Source: an uncultured Granulosicoccaceae bacterium (GTDB lineage: Bacteria; Pseudomonadota; Gammaproteobacteria; Granulosicoccales; Granulosicoccaceae). Taken from it: DNA of 64,000 nucleotides. The position numbers were made by a program, and so were the translations under genes. This document shows positions 1 to 9,638 of the stretch, in pieces. The stretch is from assembly GCA_938028465.1 (NCBI GenBank), contig CALJAA010000028.1, positions 1 to 64,000 of the forward strand, read 5' to 3'. The notes under the pieces are model-generated. The model was not told the DNA's origin, searched no databases, and saw only the letters and a program-made list of their open reading frames with translations. Every line of letters starts with the position of its first letter. Within the stretch, counting starts at the first letter, position 1.

Positions 1-425
1 GTCAGGTTCTCTAGCGGGTCGCGCAAGTCGCGAATATCCAAGTATGGAAAAATCATTTTCCCATCGGCTACATCCATAACCGTGCTCAATAAGGTTTCTG
101 TTGGTTTATCGTGTGAGTAGTATCCTGCAGCACCTGCAGCCATTGCACGTTTGGCCAATTCGACTGATGCCGTTTGTGTGCAGATAACGATACGCATGTC
201 TAATTCCTGCTCGCGCACAATGTGCATGAGCTTTTCTGCTCCTAGGGTAGGGAGGTGCCAATCCATGATGGCCACCTGTGCAGGAACAGTAATGACAGTC
301 TGCAAAAAAGCTTCTGCTGTGCTGGTGGTGCTGAGAATACTGAAGCGGCCGTCTTTTTCGAACAATTCTGATAAGGCCGATAGTACTAAGGGGCTGGATT
401 CAGCCAGTGCAATATCCATTTTCAT
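1..425 (-). CDS. Response regulator, partial (LuxR/NarL type likely)
   Basis: This gene is missing from the ORF track because its 3' end runs off the window. The reverse complement of 425..1 is one open frame of 141 codons starting MKMDIALAES. It reads as a receiver domain: the phospho-acceptor Asp lies in AIMDWHLP, a Thr sits in VICTQTAS and the conserved Lys in SHDKPTE. The last visible residues (RDPLENLT) resemble the linker that precedes a LuxR-type helix-turn-helix in NarL/FixJ regulators, so the DNA-binding part is probably just outside. The N-terminal acidic pair is unusual, ES instead of DD or ED. It is divergent from mtkAB, so it may regulate that operon (inference). Confidence 0.85.
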   Translation of the reverse strand, partial: MKMDIALAESSPLVLSALSELFEKDGRFSILSTTSTAEAFLQTVITVPAQVAIMDWHLPTLGAEKLMHIVREQELDMRIVICTQTASVELAKRAMAAGAAGYYSHDKPTETLLSTVMDVADGKMIFPYLDIRDLRDPLENL

Positions 426-484
426 ACGCCATTACCCCGATGTCTGGAATCTGCAGTATAGAGAGAAAGTACTGCTTTAAACCC

Positions 485-518
485 ATACTAATGGATAGTA
501 TTGATGCAATACTAATGG
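485..518. promoter_or_regulatory. Putative operator: perfect inverted repeat inside a direct repeat
   Basis: TAGTATTG-ATG-CAATACTA at 496-514 is a perfect 8-bp inverted repeat with a 3-bp spacer. It overlaps two copies of ATACTAATGG (485-494 and 509-518) spaced 24 bp apart. The site lies in the divergent gap between the response regulator and mtkA, where a dimeric regulator would bind. The structure is seen directly; the role as an operator is inferred. Confidence 0.5.
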
Positions 519-617
519 TCACCGATTAGTGCTGGAAAGGGTGTGGTTGTGCGGCTGAGCCCCCTCCACAATGTGGGACTGGCTCTTGAAGCCAAGCTTG
601 CGTAGCATCGATGCACT

Positions 618-1808
618 ATGGATATTCACGAATACCAATCGAAAGAGCTTTTGGCGGGGTTTGGCGTTAATGTGCCCAAGGGTGGGCTGGCCTATAGCCC
701 AGAGCAGGCAGCCTATCGTGCGCGTGAAATTGGCGGCGCCGGTTGGGTGGTTAAGGCACAAGTACACAGTGGTGGTCGTGCCAAAGCCGGCGGCATCAAA
801 GTGTGCCAGGACGAAGAGTCCGTGTATGACATGGCTGATTCATTGTTTGGTACTCGCTTGCAAACTGATCAGGCAGATGGCAAAGGTAAAGTTGTCTATC
901 GAATATACGTTGAAAGCCTGGTGCCCATTGCACAAGAATTCTATTTGGGTTTTGTTTTAGATCGTAAAACTGAGCAAATCATGGTTGTTGCCTCCAAGGC
1001 TGGCGGTATCGAAATTGAAGATATCGCTGCACAACAACCTGAAAGCATTATTCGTTGTTCTGTAGAACCCGCTGTTGGTATGCAAGCATTTCAAGCAAAA
1101 GAAGTTGCGTTTAAGCTCGGCATTGATCCAACACATCTTAATGAAGCCGTCGACACCATTATGGCAAGCTACCGCGCATTCGACGAGCTAGACGCAACGA
1201 TGGTTGAGATTAATCCCCTAGCCGTATCGACAGATGGCTCCTTGTATGCAGTTGATGCAAAGATGACCTTTGACGATAACGCACTTTACCGCCATCCAGA
1301 TATTGCAGAGCTTCGAGACAAATCACAAGAAGATTCTTCGCAAACTCGAGCAACGGATCGTGGCTTGAGTTATGTCGGCTACGATGGTGATATTGCTTGC
1401 ATTGTTAATGGTGCTGGCTTGGCGATGGCAACAATAGAAATGCTACGACACTTTGGTGGCGAGCCTTCATGTTTTATTGATATAGGCGGTGGCGCATCAG
1501 CTGATAAAGTGGCGAAGGCGATTCGTCTTGCTAGACGCAATACCAATATGAAATCATTGCTCATTAATGTGTTTGCAGGTATCAATCACTGCGATCGAAT
1601 TGCCGAAGGGATAGTTCAAGCTGTTGAAGCAGATGAGCTAGATGTGCCATTGATTGTGCGATTGGCCGGTACGCGAGTTGCAGAAGGCAAAAAAATACTA
1701 TCAAAAAGTGGCTTGCCGCTTGTGCGGGGTGATTCACTAGAAGAAGTAACGCAACGTGCGGTCACCGCTGCACGCCGATTTAAATCTGTGAAGAAAAAAA
1801 GCACGTGA
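618..1808 (+). CDS. mtkA: Malate-CoA ligase (malate thiokinase) beta subunit
   Basis: An ATP-grasp protein of the succinyl-CoA synthetase beta family, 396 aa. The N-terminus MDIHEYQSKELLAGFGV and the segment VKAQVHSGGRAKAGG form the ATP-grasp nucleotide fold; MVEINPLAV and the later INVFAGINHCDRIA segment are family landmarks. I call malate-CoA ligase rather than TCA-cycle SucC because the sequence resembles MtkA of serine-cycle bacteria and because a D-2-hydroxyacid dehydrogenase, not 2-oxoglutarate dehydrogenase genes, follows. The enzyme would make malyl-CoA from malate, CoA and ATP for cleavage to glyoxylate and acetyl-CoA. No malyl-CoA lyase is in the window. Its stop overlaps the mtkB start (GTGA). 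SucC remains possible. Confidence 0.75.
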   Translation: MDIHEYQSKELLAGFGVNVPKGGLAYSPEQAAYRAREIGGAGWVVKAQVHSGGRAKAGGIKVCQDEESVYDMADSLFGTRLQTDQADGKGKVVYRIYVESLVPIAQEFYLGFVLDRKTEQIMVVASKAGGIEIEDIAAQQPESIIRCSVEPAVGMQAFQAKEVAFKLGIDPTHLNEAVDTIMASYRAFDELDATMVEINPLAVSTDGSLYAVDAKMTFDDNALYRHPDIAELRDKSQEDSSQTRATDRGLSYVGYDGDIACIVNGAGLAMATIEMLRHFGGEPSCFIDIGGGASADKVAKAIRLARRNTNMKSLLINVFAGINHCDRIAEGIVQAVEADELDVPLIVRLAGTRVAEGKKILSKSGLPLVRGDSLEEVTQRAVTAARRFKSVKKKST

Positions 1809-2692
1809 GTATTCTAATTAATGCCGACACGCCGGTTTTAATGCAAGGTTTAGGTAGTCGCACCGGTGAGTTTCATTGCAAAGAAATGCTCAACTACGGA
1901 ACTAATATTGTTGCCGGCGTATCACCTGGTAAAGGTGGGCAATCGGTGTTGGGTATCCCCTTATTTAATACGGTGAAAGATGCCGTTGGCGCTACGGGCG
2001 CAACGGCAAGCATGATCACCGTGCCGCCACCGACAGCAGCTGATGCCATTATGGAGGCAGCGGATAGTGGTATAACGCTTGCGGTGTCAGTAACTGACGG
2101 CATCCCCGCGCAAGACATGATCAAAGTAAAACGCTATATGCGCATGTATCGTTCTGAGCGGCGCATGCGATTGATCGGGCCAAATTGCTCGGGGATTATC
2201 AATCCAGGCAAAACCATGTTGGGTATTATGCCGTCGGCAATATATACCGCGGGTAACGTTGGCATTGTTTCGCGCTCAGGCACATTGGGGTATGAAGCTG
2301 CATTGCAAATAGGGGATAGAGGCTTCGGTGTGTCTAGCAGTGTTGGTATTGGAGGGGATCCCATTGTCGGCAGTACGTTTCACGACATTCTCCAGTTGTT
2401 TGAAGCGGATGATGATACTCACGCAGTGGTACTTATTGGTGAGATCGGCGGCCCGCAAGAGGCAGATGCAGCGCGTTATATCAGTGAGTCGATGAGCAAG
2501 CCTGTGGTCGCTTATGTTGCTGGCCGTGGCACTCGCCGCAATCAAACGATGGGGCATGCAGGTGCGATTATTTCGGCGTTTGGCGATAGTGCGGATGAGA
2601 AACAACAAATACTTCGAGACAGTGGTGCGTTCATCGCGCCATTGCCTTGTGACATAGGCGCGACAGTGGTTGCGGCTCTGAACCCTAATTAA
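1805..2692 (+). CDS. mtkB: Malate-CoA ligase (malate thiokinase) alpha subunit
   Basis: Alpha subunit, 295 aa, with a GTG start overlapping the mtkA stop by 4 bp, so translation is probably coupled. Visible landmarks are the CoA-binding Rossmann part (GVSPGKGGQSVLGIPLFNTV), IGPNCSGIINPG, the ligase segment VSRSGTLGYEAA, and GHAGAI near the C-terminus carrying the active-site histidine that is phosphorylated in this family. The alpha subunit binds CoA and passes phosphate to the acid. Like mtkA it could be a SucD paralogue; the gene neighbourhood favours malate-CoA ligase. Confidence 0.75.
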   Translation: MSILINADTPVLMQGLGSRTGEFHCKEMLNYGTNIVAGVSPGKGGQSVLGIPLFNTVKDAVGATGATASMITVPPPTAADAIMEAADSGITLAVSVTDGIPAQDMIKVKRYMRMYRSERRMRLIGPNCSGIINPGKTMLGIMPSAIYTAGNVGIVSRSGTLGYEAALQIGDRGFGVSSSVGIGGDPIVGSTFHDILQLFEADDDTHAVVLIGEIGGPQEADAARYISESMSKPVVAYVAGRGTRRNQTMGHAGAIISAFGDSADEKQQILRDSGAFIAPLPCDIGATVVAALNPN

Positions 2693-2715
2693 TAAAAACG
2701 AGTACGAGCAGTTAA

Positions 2716-3681
2716 ATGAAAAAAGTAATCGTAACTAGACGTTGGCCAAAAGCGGTGGAAGATGAGCTAAAAGCACATTACAACGTAGAGCTAAACGAAG
2801 CTGACATTCCTTTTGATACAGCGCGCATGCAATACGCCTTACAAAATGCGGATGCGGTCTTGCCGACTGTTACTGACAAGCTTGATGCTGACGTATTTAA
2901 AATTGACAACATTCAAGCCAGCGTCATCGCCAATTACGGAGTTGGTTTTGCCCATATTGATACTGACGCTGCAAAGGCGCATAACATTACGGTCACCAAC
3001 ACGCCTGATGTACTCAGTGATTGCACGGCCGATGTCGCCATGACACTTATGCTGATGGTGGCGCGCCGGGCAGGAGAGGGCGAACGAGAGCTGCGCTCTG
3101 GCAACTGGACTGGTTGGCGGCCTACGCATATGGTTGGCAGTAAAGTTACTGGCAAAACACTTGGCATAGTGGGCTTTGGCCGAATCGGCCAGGCGATGGC
3201 GATGCGAGCGCATCACGGTTTCGGTATGCCGATCCTTGTGCAAAATCGGTCTATGGTTGCGCCTAAGGTGTTGGCTGCGTGTAATGCGGTGCAAGTTGAA
3301 AACTTAGATGAGCTAATGAGGCAATCGGATTTTGTGTCCTTTCATTGCCCTGGCGGTGACGCCAATGCTAATTTGGTTAATGCTAAAAACCTTGCGCTTA
3401 TGAAGCCCAGCGCGTTTTTAATTAATACCGCGCGGGGGGAAATTATTGATGAAGCGGCGCTGTTTGATGCGTTGTCGAGTAAGCAAATCGCTGGAGCTGG
3501 ATTGGATGTATTTCGTGGCGAGCCGGCACTAGACCCACGCTTTATGGAAATGCCAAACGCAGTGATGCTTCCTCACTTAGGTAGTGCAACAGTCGAGACC
3601 CGAGAAGCGATGGGATTCAGAGTGTTAGAAAACATGGAAGCGTTTTTTGCAGGCAACACGCCAGGCGATAAAGTCGCTTAA
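2716..3681 (+). CDS. D-2-hydroxyacid dehydrogenase (glyoxylate/hydroxypyruvate reductase-like)
   Basis: A 321-aa protein of the D-isomer-specific 2-hydroxyacid dehydrogenase family. The nucleotide fold carries [13 protein letters not shown]. The catalytic Arg is in [10 protein letters not shown], the Glu in [13 protein letters not shown] and the His in MLPHLGSAT. Arg after the second beta strand (VQNRS) suggests NADPH preference. It lies 23 bp behind mtkB, so the three genes look like an operon. A reductase acting on glyoxylate or hydroxypyruvate would fit a malyl-CoA/glyoxylate or serine-cycle branch (inference). Its stop overlaps the dxs stop on the other strand. Confidence 0.85.
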   Translation: MKKVIVTRRWPKAVEDELKAHYNVELNEADIPFDTARMQYALQNADAVLPTVTDKLDADVFKIDNIQASVIANYGVGFAHIDTDAAKAHNITVTNTPDVLSDCTADVAMTLMLMVARRAGEGERELRSGNWTGWRPTHMVGSKVTGKTLGIVGFGRIGQAMAMRAHHGFGMPILVQNRSMVAPKVLAACNAVQVENLDELMRQSDFVSFHCPGGDANANLVNAKNLALMKPSAFLINTARGEIIDEAALFDALSSKQIAGAGLDVFRGEPALDPRFMEMPNAVMLPHLGSATVETREAMGFRVLENMEAFFAGNTPGDKVA

Positions 3682-5585
3682 GCGCTCCGCCGCTTGGCAT
3701 TCTGAGCTACGGCTTCACTGACTTGTGTTTGCAAGCCCGCTAAGTCGAGTTTGGCATAGCTCAATAACTCATCTCGGCTACCGTGCTCGATGTATTCGTC
3801 GCGTAAGCCGATCAGCTTAATGGCAGTGCCGATACCTGCTTCGCTTAGGTATTCCATAACACCAGCGCCTGCGCCACCTGCAATACTGTTTTCTTCAAAG
3901 GTGATTAGGAGATCATGGCTAGCTGCAAGGGATTCAATTAGTTTGGTATCCAGCGGTTTGACAAAACGCATGTTGATGACGGTATAGCCATGTTCTTGAC
4001 CTATTTTTAATGCGGGCTCTACCATTGTGCCGAAAGCCAGTAGTGCCACTTTTTTACCTTGATTCAAGGTTTGTGCTTCGCCTGGTGGAATGGCTTCCAT
4101 CTCTTCGTCTATGTCGACACCCGTGCCTTTGCCACGCGGGTATCGAACCGAGCTTGGGCCATCAAACTGGAACGCGGTATAAAGCATTTGGCGGCATTCG
4201 TTTTCGTTAGACGGTGCCATGATTAGCATGTTGGGTAAGCAACGCATAAAGCTAAAATCAAAACTGCCAGCATGCGTTGGACCATCTGGGCCAACTAGGC
4301 CAGCACGATCAACGGCAAACACCACGGGCAAATTTTGAATAGCAACGTCGTGTACGAGTTGATCGTAGGCGCGTTGTAAAAAGGTTGAATAGATGGCAAC
4401 AACCGGTTTTTGTCCACCACAGGCGAGGCCGGCTGCTAGTGTTACGGCATGTTGCTCTGCGATAGCAACATCGTAGTAGCGATCTGGAAACTGAGCTTCA
4501 AACTCAACCATGCCCGAGCCTTCTCGCATTGCTGGCGTGATACCGACTAAGCGATCATCGATCGCTGCCATATCGCATAACCACTTACCAAAGACTTGGG
4601 TGTAGGTAGGTGAGTTGGATTTTGACGACTGTAAGCTTTTGCCTGTTTCAATATCAAACGGTGTGACAGCGTGTAAGGCTAGTGGGTCTTGTTCGGCGAA
4701 GTGATAGCCGTGGCCTTTTTTTGTTACCACGTGCAAAAACAAGGGGCCTTGCAGTTCGCGCATGTTTTTAAGGACACCCACTAAGCTGTCGGTATCGTGG
4801 CCATCAACTGGGCCAAAATAGTTGAAGCCGAGTTCTTCAAATAAGGTGCTGGGCACCACCATGCCTTTCATGTGTTCTTCCCAGCGCTGAGCAAAATTAA
4901 ACATGCTAGGCATTCTTTTTAAGATGCTTTTGCCGCTTTCGCGAGCGCCCGATATGATTTTGCCGGTAAGAATTCGAGCAAGGTATTTGTTCATCGCGCC
5001 CACGTTCGGGGATATCGACATGTCGTTGTCGTTGAGAATCACGATCATGTTGGCTTTGATTCCACCAGCGTGGTTAAGCGCTTCATAAGCTAAGCCTGCA
5101 GTGAGTGCACCGTCCCCAATAACCGCGACAGTTTTGGGTGCTTCGTCGGGAGTTCCGGCAAGCTTGTGTTGTTGTTCAGCTGCTAACGACATGCCCAAGG
5201 CTGCACTAACAGATGTACTGCTATGCCCAACACCGAAGGTGTCGTATGGGCTCTCTGCGCGATTAGGGAAACCCGCCAAGCCACCTTGTTTACGCATGGT
5301 TAACATGCGGTCACGCCTTTCAGTGAGTATCTTGTGCGGATAGGTTTGATGGCCAACATCCCATACGAGTTTGTCGTAAGGCGTGTTGAATACGTAGTGC
5401 AGCGCAACCGTTAGCTCAACCGTGCCCAAACTGGCACCAAGATGCCCACCGGTTTGCGCTACGGAGTAGAGCAGAAACTGTCTAAGCTCTGCGCTGAAGT
5501 CTTGCAATACGGATTCATCTAGCTCGCGTAAATCCGCAGGCTTCTTGACCGAGTGCAACAACGGAAATTGTTCAGAAATGTCCAT
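3678..5585 (-). CDS. dxs: 1-deoxy-D-xylulose-5-phosphate synthase
   Basis: This 635-aa thiamine-diphosphate enzyme condenses pyruvate and glyceraldehyde 3-phosphate in the first step of the MEP isoprenoid pathway. The ThDP/Mg motif is GDGALTAG followed by [23 protein letters not shown] and RYPRGKG lie in the pyrimidine-binding and C-terminal domains, and [13 protein letters not shown] near residue 120 is also typical. Length is normal. ispA lies 167 bp upstream on the same strand, so FPP synthesis and the MEP entry step are probably linked. The gene converges on the hydroxyacid dehydrogenase with overlapping stop codons. Confidence 0.97.
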   Translation of the reverse strand: MDISEQFPLLHSVKKPADLRELDESVLQDFSAELRQFLLYSVAQTGGHLGASLGTVELTVALHYVFNTPYDKLVWDVGHQTYPHKILTERRDRMLTMRKQGGLAGFPNRAESPYDTFGVGHSSTSVSAALGMSLAAEQQHKLAGTPDEAPKTVAVIGDGALTAGLAYEALNHAGGIKANMIVILNDNDMSISPNVGAMNKYLARILTGKIISGARESGKSILKRMPSMFNFAQRWEEHMKGMVVPSTLFEELGFNYFGPVDGHDTDSLVGVLKNMRELQGPLFLHVVTKKGHGYHFAEQDPLALHAVTPFDIETGKSLQSSKSNSPTYTQVFGKWLCDMAAIDDRLVGITPAMREGSGMVEFEAQFPDRYYDVAIAEQHAVTLAAGLACGGQKPVVAIYSTFLQRAYDQLVHDVAIQNLPVVFAVDRAGLVGPDGPTHAGSFDFSFMRCLPNMLIMAPSNENECRQMLYTAFQFDGPSSVRYPRGKGTGVDIDEEMEAIPPGEAQTLNQGKKVALLAFGTMVEPALKIGQEHGYTVINMRFVKPLDTKLIESLAASHDLLITFEENSIAGGAGAGVMEYLSEAGIGTAIKLIGLRDEYIEHGSRDELLSYAKLDLAGLQTQVSEAVAQNAKRRSA

Positions 5586-5752
5586 GAAATCAATTTGTTT
5601 GTACAGACTGAATTATGTGCTGGCGAACCCATCATTACAAGTAATTACAAGTGAAGGATGGTGTCTGGAGGTTAAGAGTACAGCTGAAAAAGTGATTTGA
5701 CAGGGCGAAATGTGGCTCAAATCGGGCGTCATAGCCCTTCTCGCGGCCGTGA

Positions 5753-6646
5753 CTAGTGGCTGCGGCTCAGGACATAGGCCGATAAGTCACGTAATTCGTC
5801 GAATGAATCGCCCAATCCTTCTAATGCCTGGCAGGCAGCATTGTGCATATCTTGGGCATGCCGTTGGGCACCATCCAAGCCCAGTAATGACGGATAAGTC
5901 GGCTTGTTACGCGCAATATCAGCGCCCTGAGACTTGCCTAGGGTAGCCGTATCTCCGACGACATCGAGAATGTCGTCAACGATCTGAAAGCTTAAGCCAA
6001 CGGCTGCAGCATAGTCATCGAGGCGGAGGCGCACCGATTCGGTGACATCGGCGGAGCACAGAGCGGCAAGTTGAACGCTTGCACGTATTAGAGCGCCAGT
6101 TTTGTGTCGATGCATATCTTCAAGCTCGCTTAGCTTGAGCATTTTGCCAACGGCTTCTAGGTCGATCGCTTGCCCTTCGGCCATGCCTTCTGCGCCACTG
6201 GCAGCACCTAGTACACCGATCATTTGTAGTTTGTTGTCACTCGCCAGCTGTGTGTCTTCGTTTTTGGCAAGGATGGTAAACGCCAGTGCCTGCAGTGCAT
6301 CGCCTGCCAATATGGCTGTGGCTTCGTCAAATTGTTTGTGACAGGTTGGCTTGCCGCGTCGCAGGTCATCATCATCCATGGCGGGTAGGTCGTCGTGCAC
6401 GAGTGAATAGGCATGCATCATTTCGACGGCACAGGCCGGCGTGTCTAAACGTTTAATGTCAACGCCTAGTGCGCGACCCGTGGCATAGGTTAGTACAGGT
6501 CGGATGCGCTTGCCGCCATTGGTAGCTGCATATTTCATAGCAGCCTGCAAGTTAGTACGATTATTTTGATATGCAGGTAGCTTTAGCAACAGCGCATCGT
6601 CAACTCGTTGCTGATACGCTTTCATTTGTTGGCTGAAGCTGCTCAT
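5753..6646 (-). CDS. ispA: Farnesyl diphosphate synthase
   Basis: A trans-isoprenyl diphosphate synthase. The first Asp-rich motif is DDLPAMDDDDLRRG and the second is LSFQIVDDILDV; GGKRIRP is also present. The enzyme builds FPP from IPP and DMAPP/GPP. The ORF track begins at a TTG (6670) directly after the xseB stop. I prefer the ATG at 6646 because the distance from MSSFSQQMKAY to GGKRIRP (43 residues) matches E. coli IspA. The TTG alternative, with a weak GAG upstream, would add eight residues. The operon order xseB-ispA-dxs is classical for Gammaproteobacteria. Confidence 0.95.
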   Translation of the reverse strand: MSSFSQQMKAYQQRVDDALLLKLPAYQNNRTNLQAAMKYAATNGGKRIRPVLTYATGRALGVDIKRLDTPACAVEMMHAYSLVHDDLPAMDDDDLRRGKPTCHKQFDEATAILAGDALQALAFTILAKNEDTQLASDNKLQMIGVLGAASGAEGMAEGQAIDLEAVGKMLKLSELEDMHRHKTGALIRASVQLAALCSADVTESVRLRLDDYAAAVGLSFQIVDDILDVVGDTATLGKSQGADIARNKPTYPSLLGLDGAQRHAQDMHNAACQALEGLGDSFDELRDLSAYVLSRSH

Positions 6647-6670
6647 TAATTTAGTTTTTAGATTTGCCAA

Positions 6671-6931
6671 TTACTCGGGCGCTTCTAGATCTTCCAGGGT
6701 ATCCGTGCCATTTTTATCCATAAGAATTTTAACTTTACGCTCAGCATCGAGAAGGCTTTGCTGACAGAAGCGAGCCAAGCTGACACCTCGTTCAAACTGG
6801 CCAAGTGATTCATCTAACGATTGCTCACCTGATTCAAGGGTGGTCACGATAGTTTCTAGCTCGCCCAGTGCGTCTTCAAATTTTGTTGATTTTGGGATCG
6901 CTTTTGCGGCTTTGGTGGTTTTGTTGGTCAT
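6671..6931 (-). CDS. xseB: Exodeoxyribonuclease VII small subunit
   Basis: A small 86-aa protein. Its core (FEDALGELETIVTTLESGEQSLDESLGQFERGV) is the XseB helical hairpin, followed by LARFCQQSLLDAERKV. It binds XseA to form the single-strand exonuclease VII; xseA is not in the window. A Lys/Ala-rich N-terminus (MTNKTTKAAKAIPK) of about 15 residues precedes the core. The gene abuts ispA and lies 4 bp from the radA stop, so it is part of a tight minus-strand cluster. Confidence 0.93.
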   Translation of the reverse strand: MTNKTTKAAKAIPKSTKFEDALGELETIVTTLESGEQSLDESLGQFERGVSLARFCQQSLLDAERKVKILMDKNGTDTLEDLEAPE

Positions 6932-6935
6932 CGGC

Positions 6936-8294
6936 CTAGTCTAACAAATCGATGGCTTCATGCAGCCGGTGAACCCCATCCACGCGCATATTTTTGATCG
7001 CTTTTTTAGGTATATTGGCATGAGGCGCGATCGCTCGTTTAAAGCCATGCTTGGCAGCCTCTTGCAAACGCTCCTCACCGTTGGCAACGGGCCTCACCTC
7101 CCCAGCTAAGCCAACTTCGCCAAAAATTACCATGTCCGAGGGTAAGGGCCGATCACGAAAAGATGATAGCGCTGCCAGTAGAACGGGCAAATCGGCTGCA
7201 GTTTCGGAGATGCGAACACCGCCCACGACATTAATGTAAACATCTTGATCAAACATAGCGATGCCAGCGTGCCTGTGTAGCACGGCCAGTAACATGGCTA
7301 AACGGTTTTGCTCCAGCCCAAGTGCAACACGCCGAGGGTTGCCCATATGGGTGGTGTCAACTAATGCCTGTGCTTCAACCAACATTGGGCGGGTGCCTTC
7401 GCGGGTCACCATGATGACACTGCCGTTAACTGGCTCAGGGTGTTTTGATAAAAATATGGCAGAAGGATTTTTCACGTTCTGCAAACCCTTTTCGCCCATG
7501 GCGAATACGCCGAGTTCGTTTACTGCACCAAAGCGATTTTTAACGGCGCGTATCACGCGGTAACGGCTGCCTTGCTCACCTTCGAAATACAAAACAGTAT
7601 CAACCATGTGTTCAAGCACACGAGGTCCAGCTAAGGCACCTTCTTTGGTTACATGGCCAACCAAAAAGATTGAACAACCCGTTTGCTTGGCATAACGCAC
7701 CAGCCTTGCTGCGCTCTCTCGCACTTGCGCAACAGCGCCCGGAGCTGAATTAAGCATCTCGGTGTACATGGTTTGAATTGAATCAATAACCATGATGGTG
7801 GGCTTTTCTTTTTCAGCATGCGCAAGGATTGCCTCTACTCTTGTTTCAGCTAACAAGCGCAAATGTTTTTCTGGGAGTTCGAGGCGCCTGGCGCGCAACG
7901 TAATTTGTTGTAGAGATTCTTCACCGGTGGTGTAGAGCGTACGATGGTTTTCGCTCAGGTTGGCAAGGCATTGTGTGAGCAGTGTTGATTTACCAATACC
8001 TGGGTCGCCACCGAGTAAGGTTACTGAGCCGGTTACTAAGCCACCTCCAAGTACACGATCAAGCTCAGTTAAACCGGTGTTGGTGCGTTCCTCAGCTTTG
8101 AGCTTAACATCAGATGCGTTAATGATACCGCTGGCACCGGCGTAACCTTTGAAGCGGCCGCTACTAGCTTCAGAGCCACCGTCATTAAATTCTTGCAGCG
8201 TGTTCCAAGCTTCGCAATCGGCACATTGACCGTTCCATTTACTGTGGGTTGCGCCGCAATCGGTACACACGTATTGCGTTTTTGCCTTAGCCAT
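6936..8294 (-). CDS. radA: DNA repair protein RadA
   Basis: A 452-aa RecA-like ATPase that helps process recombination intermediates. An N-terminal C4 zinc finger (CTDCGATHSKWNGQCADC) is followed by Walker A (GGDPGIGKST), Walker B (IMVIDSIQTM), the RadA-specific KNRFG motif and a C-terminal Lon-protease-like domain (GEVGLAGEVRPVANGEERL). All key parts are intact and length is standard. It lies between the CBS/CorC gene (2 bp) and xseB (4 bp) on the same strand and is probably cotranscribed with them. Confidence 0.97.
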   Translation of the reverse strand: MAKAKTQYVCTDCGATHSKWNGQCADCEAWNTLQEFNDGGSEASSGRFKGYAGASGIINASDVKLKAEERTNTGLTELDRVLGGGLVTGSVTLLGGDPGIGKSTLLTQCLANLSENHRTLYTTGEESLQQITLRARRLELPEKHLRLLAETRVEAILAHAEKEKPTIMVIDSIQTMYTEMLNSAPGAVAQVRESAARLVRYAKQTGCSIFLVGHVTKEGALAGPRVLEHMVDTVLYFEGEQGSRYRVIRAVKNRFGAVNELGVFAMGEKGLQNVKNPSAIFLSKHPEPVNGSVIMVTREGTRPMLVEAQALVDTTHMGNPRRVALGLEQNRLAMLLAVLHRHAGIAMFDQDVYINVVGGVRISETAADLPVLLAALSSFRDRPLPSDMVIFGEVGLAGEVRPVANGEERLQEAAKHGFKRAIAPHANIPKKAIKNMRVDGVHRLHEAIDLLD

Positions 8295-8296
8295 GC

Positions 8297-9589
8297 CTAG
8301 TGTCCGTTAGCGGCGATTGAGTCGGCATCTTCGTCAAGCGCAGGATCAATACGAACTTGTAGTACGCGATTATCTTCAACAGAGATAATCGTCAGAGGGT
8401 GATTGTTAAAGTTAAACACCGCGCCTTGAGGTGGAAAATTTTCGAAGTGCTCGAGTATTAATCCATTAAGCGTTTTAGGGCCGTCAGCGGATAAGGTCCA
8501 ATTAAGTGCTTTGTTCAAATTGCGTATTTGCGCAGTGCCATCCACAATAAAACTACCATCTTGTTGCGGGCGAATTTCTGCTGATGCCTGTTGTGGGTCA
8601 GTATCAAACTCGCCAACGATTTCTTCCAGTATTTCTTCGATTGTTAGTAAACCTTGTATATCTCCGTACTCATCTACCACTAAACCAATGCGCCTTTTTT
8701 CGCGCTGAAAATTTAGCAGTTGCACCGTCAATGGCGTGCCTTCAGGTATGTAGTATGGTTCGCGGACAACCGATTCGAGATACTCTAGGTTTAACTTGCC
8801 ACTAAGCAACGCATCAACCATTTTGCGCAGGTAAATAAACCCTATTGCATTATCAATATTATCGCGGAATACAAGCAAGCGACTGTGTGGGCTATTAGTT
8901 ATTTGATCCAGTATCTCATCCCAAGGGTCATCTAAATCAATGCCGACAATCTCATTGCGCGGCACCATTATTCCATTTACTGAAATCGTGCCGAGATCAA
9001 GAATATTGAGCAGCATGTCGCGGTGACGGGTGGGTATAAGCCCGGCGTTTTCAGTGACAACAGTGCGCAGTTCGTCGCTACTGAGGTGTTCATCTTCAGG
9101 ATTTAATTTTGATACATTAAAAAACCTTAAGATGCGTGCGCTTATCCAGTTAACAACGATGACCAGTGGATAGGTAATGGTCAGTAGCGGCGTGTAAATG
9201 GCCGAGGCGACAAACGAGACCGATTCGGCGCGACGGGTGGCAAACGTTTTGGGTGTGACTTCGGCAAATACCAAAATTACGAAGGTGAGTAAGCCCGTGG
9301 CAACGGCAATACCGGCTTCGCCCATTAGGCGCAGTGCGATAACGGTGGCTATCGCCGAGGCAAGAATGTTGACGAAGTTATTGCCTAATAGGATTAAGCT
9401 AATTAATCGATCAGGCTGTTCAAGCAATTCGAGCGTGCGCTTAGCGGCTTGGTTGCCGTTGTTCGCCTGATGGCGCAAGCGGTAGCGATTAAGCGACATC
9501 AATGCGGTTTCGGAGCCGGAGAAAAAGCCGGACATCAAAATTAGCAGTACCAAAATGAAGAGGAGTACGCTAATGGGAATGGCGTTCAA
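8297..9589 (-). CDS. CNNM/CorC family membrane protein (YfjD/CorB-like)
   Basis: A 430-aa protein starting with a DUF21 transmembrane domain of about four segments (N-terminal ISVLLFILVLLILMSGFFSGSETA). A CBS pair follows (around residues 205-335, including IMVPRNEIVGIDLDD and IGLVVDEYGDIQGLLTIEEIL), then a C-terminal CorC/HlyC domain (FIVDGTAQIRNLNKALN). The family is linked to Mg2+ export and homeostasis. The order here, corB-like gene then ypjD-like gene divergent from ffh, matches the E. coli yfjD-ypjD-ffh region, which supports a YfjD orthologue. Confidence 0.9.
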   Translation of the reverse strand: MNAIPISVLLFILVLLILMSGFFSGSETALMSLNRYRLRHQANNGNQAAKRTLELLEQPDRLISLILLGNNFVNILASAIATVIALRLMGEAGIAVATGLLTFVILVFAEVTPKTFATRRAESVSFVASAIYTPLLTITYPLVIVVNWISARILRFFNVSKLNPEDEHLSSDELRTVVTENAGLIPTRHRDMLLNILDLGTISVNGIMVPRNEIVGIDLDDPWDEILDQITNSPHSRLLVFRDNIDNAIGFIYLRKMVDALLSGKLNLEYLESVVREPYYIPEGTPLTVQLLNFQREKRRIGLVVDEYGDIQGLLTIEEILEEIVGEFDTDPQQASAEIRPQQDGSFIVDGTAQIRNLNKALNWTLSADGPKTLNGLILEHFENFPPQGAVFNFNNHPLTIISVEDNRVLQVRIDPALDEDADSIAANGH

Positions 9590-9638
9590 GAAGGTGTGGG
9601 CCTTATGTAGCTACAGTGGCTTGCATCATAGCAACCTT

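Noticed and set aside
151-480. 109-aa plus ORF
   Set aside because: It is antisense to the truncated response regulator, whose minus frame has an intact receiver domain.
618-2692. sucCD of the TCA cycle
   Set aside because: Resemblance to MtkAB and the following hydroxyacid dehydrogenase make malate-CoA ligase better. Kept as an alternative, not excluded.
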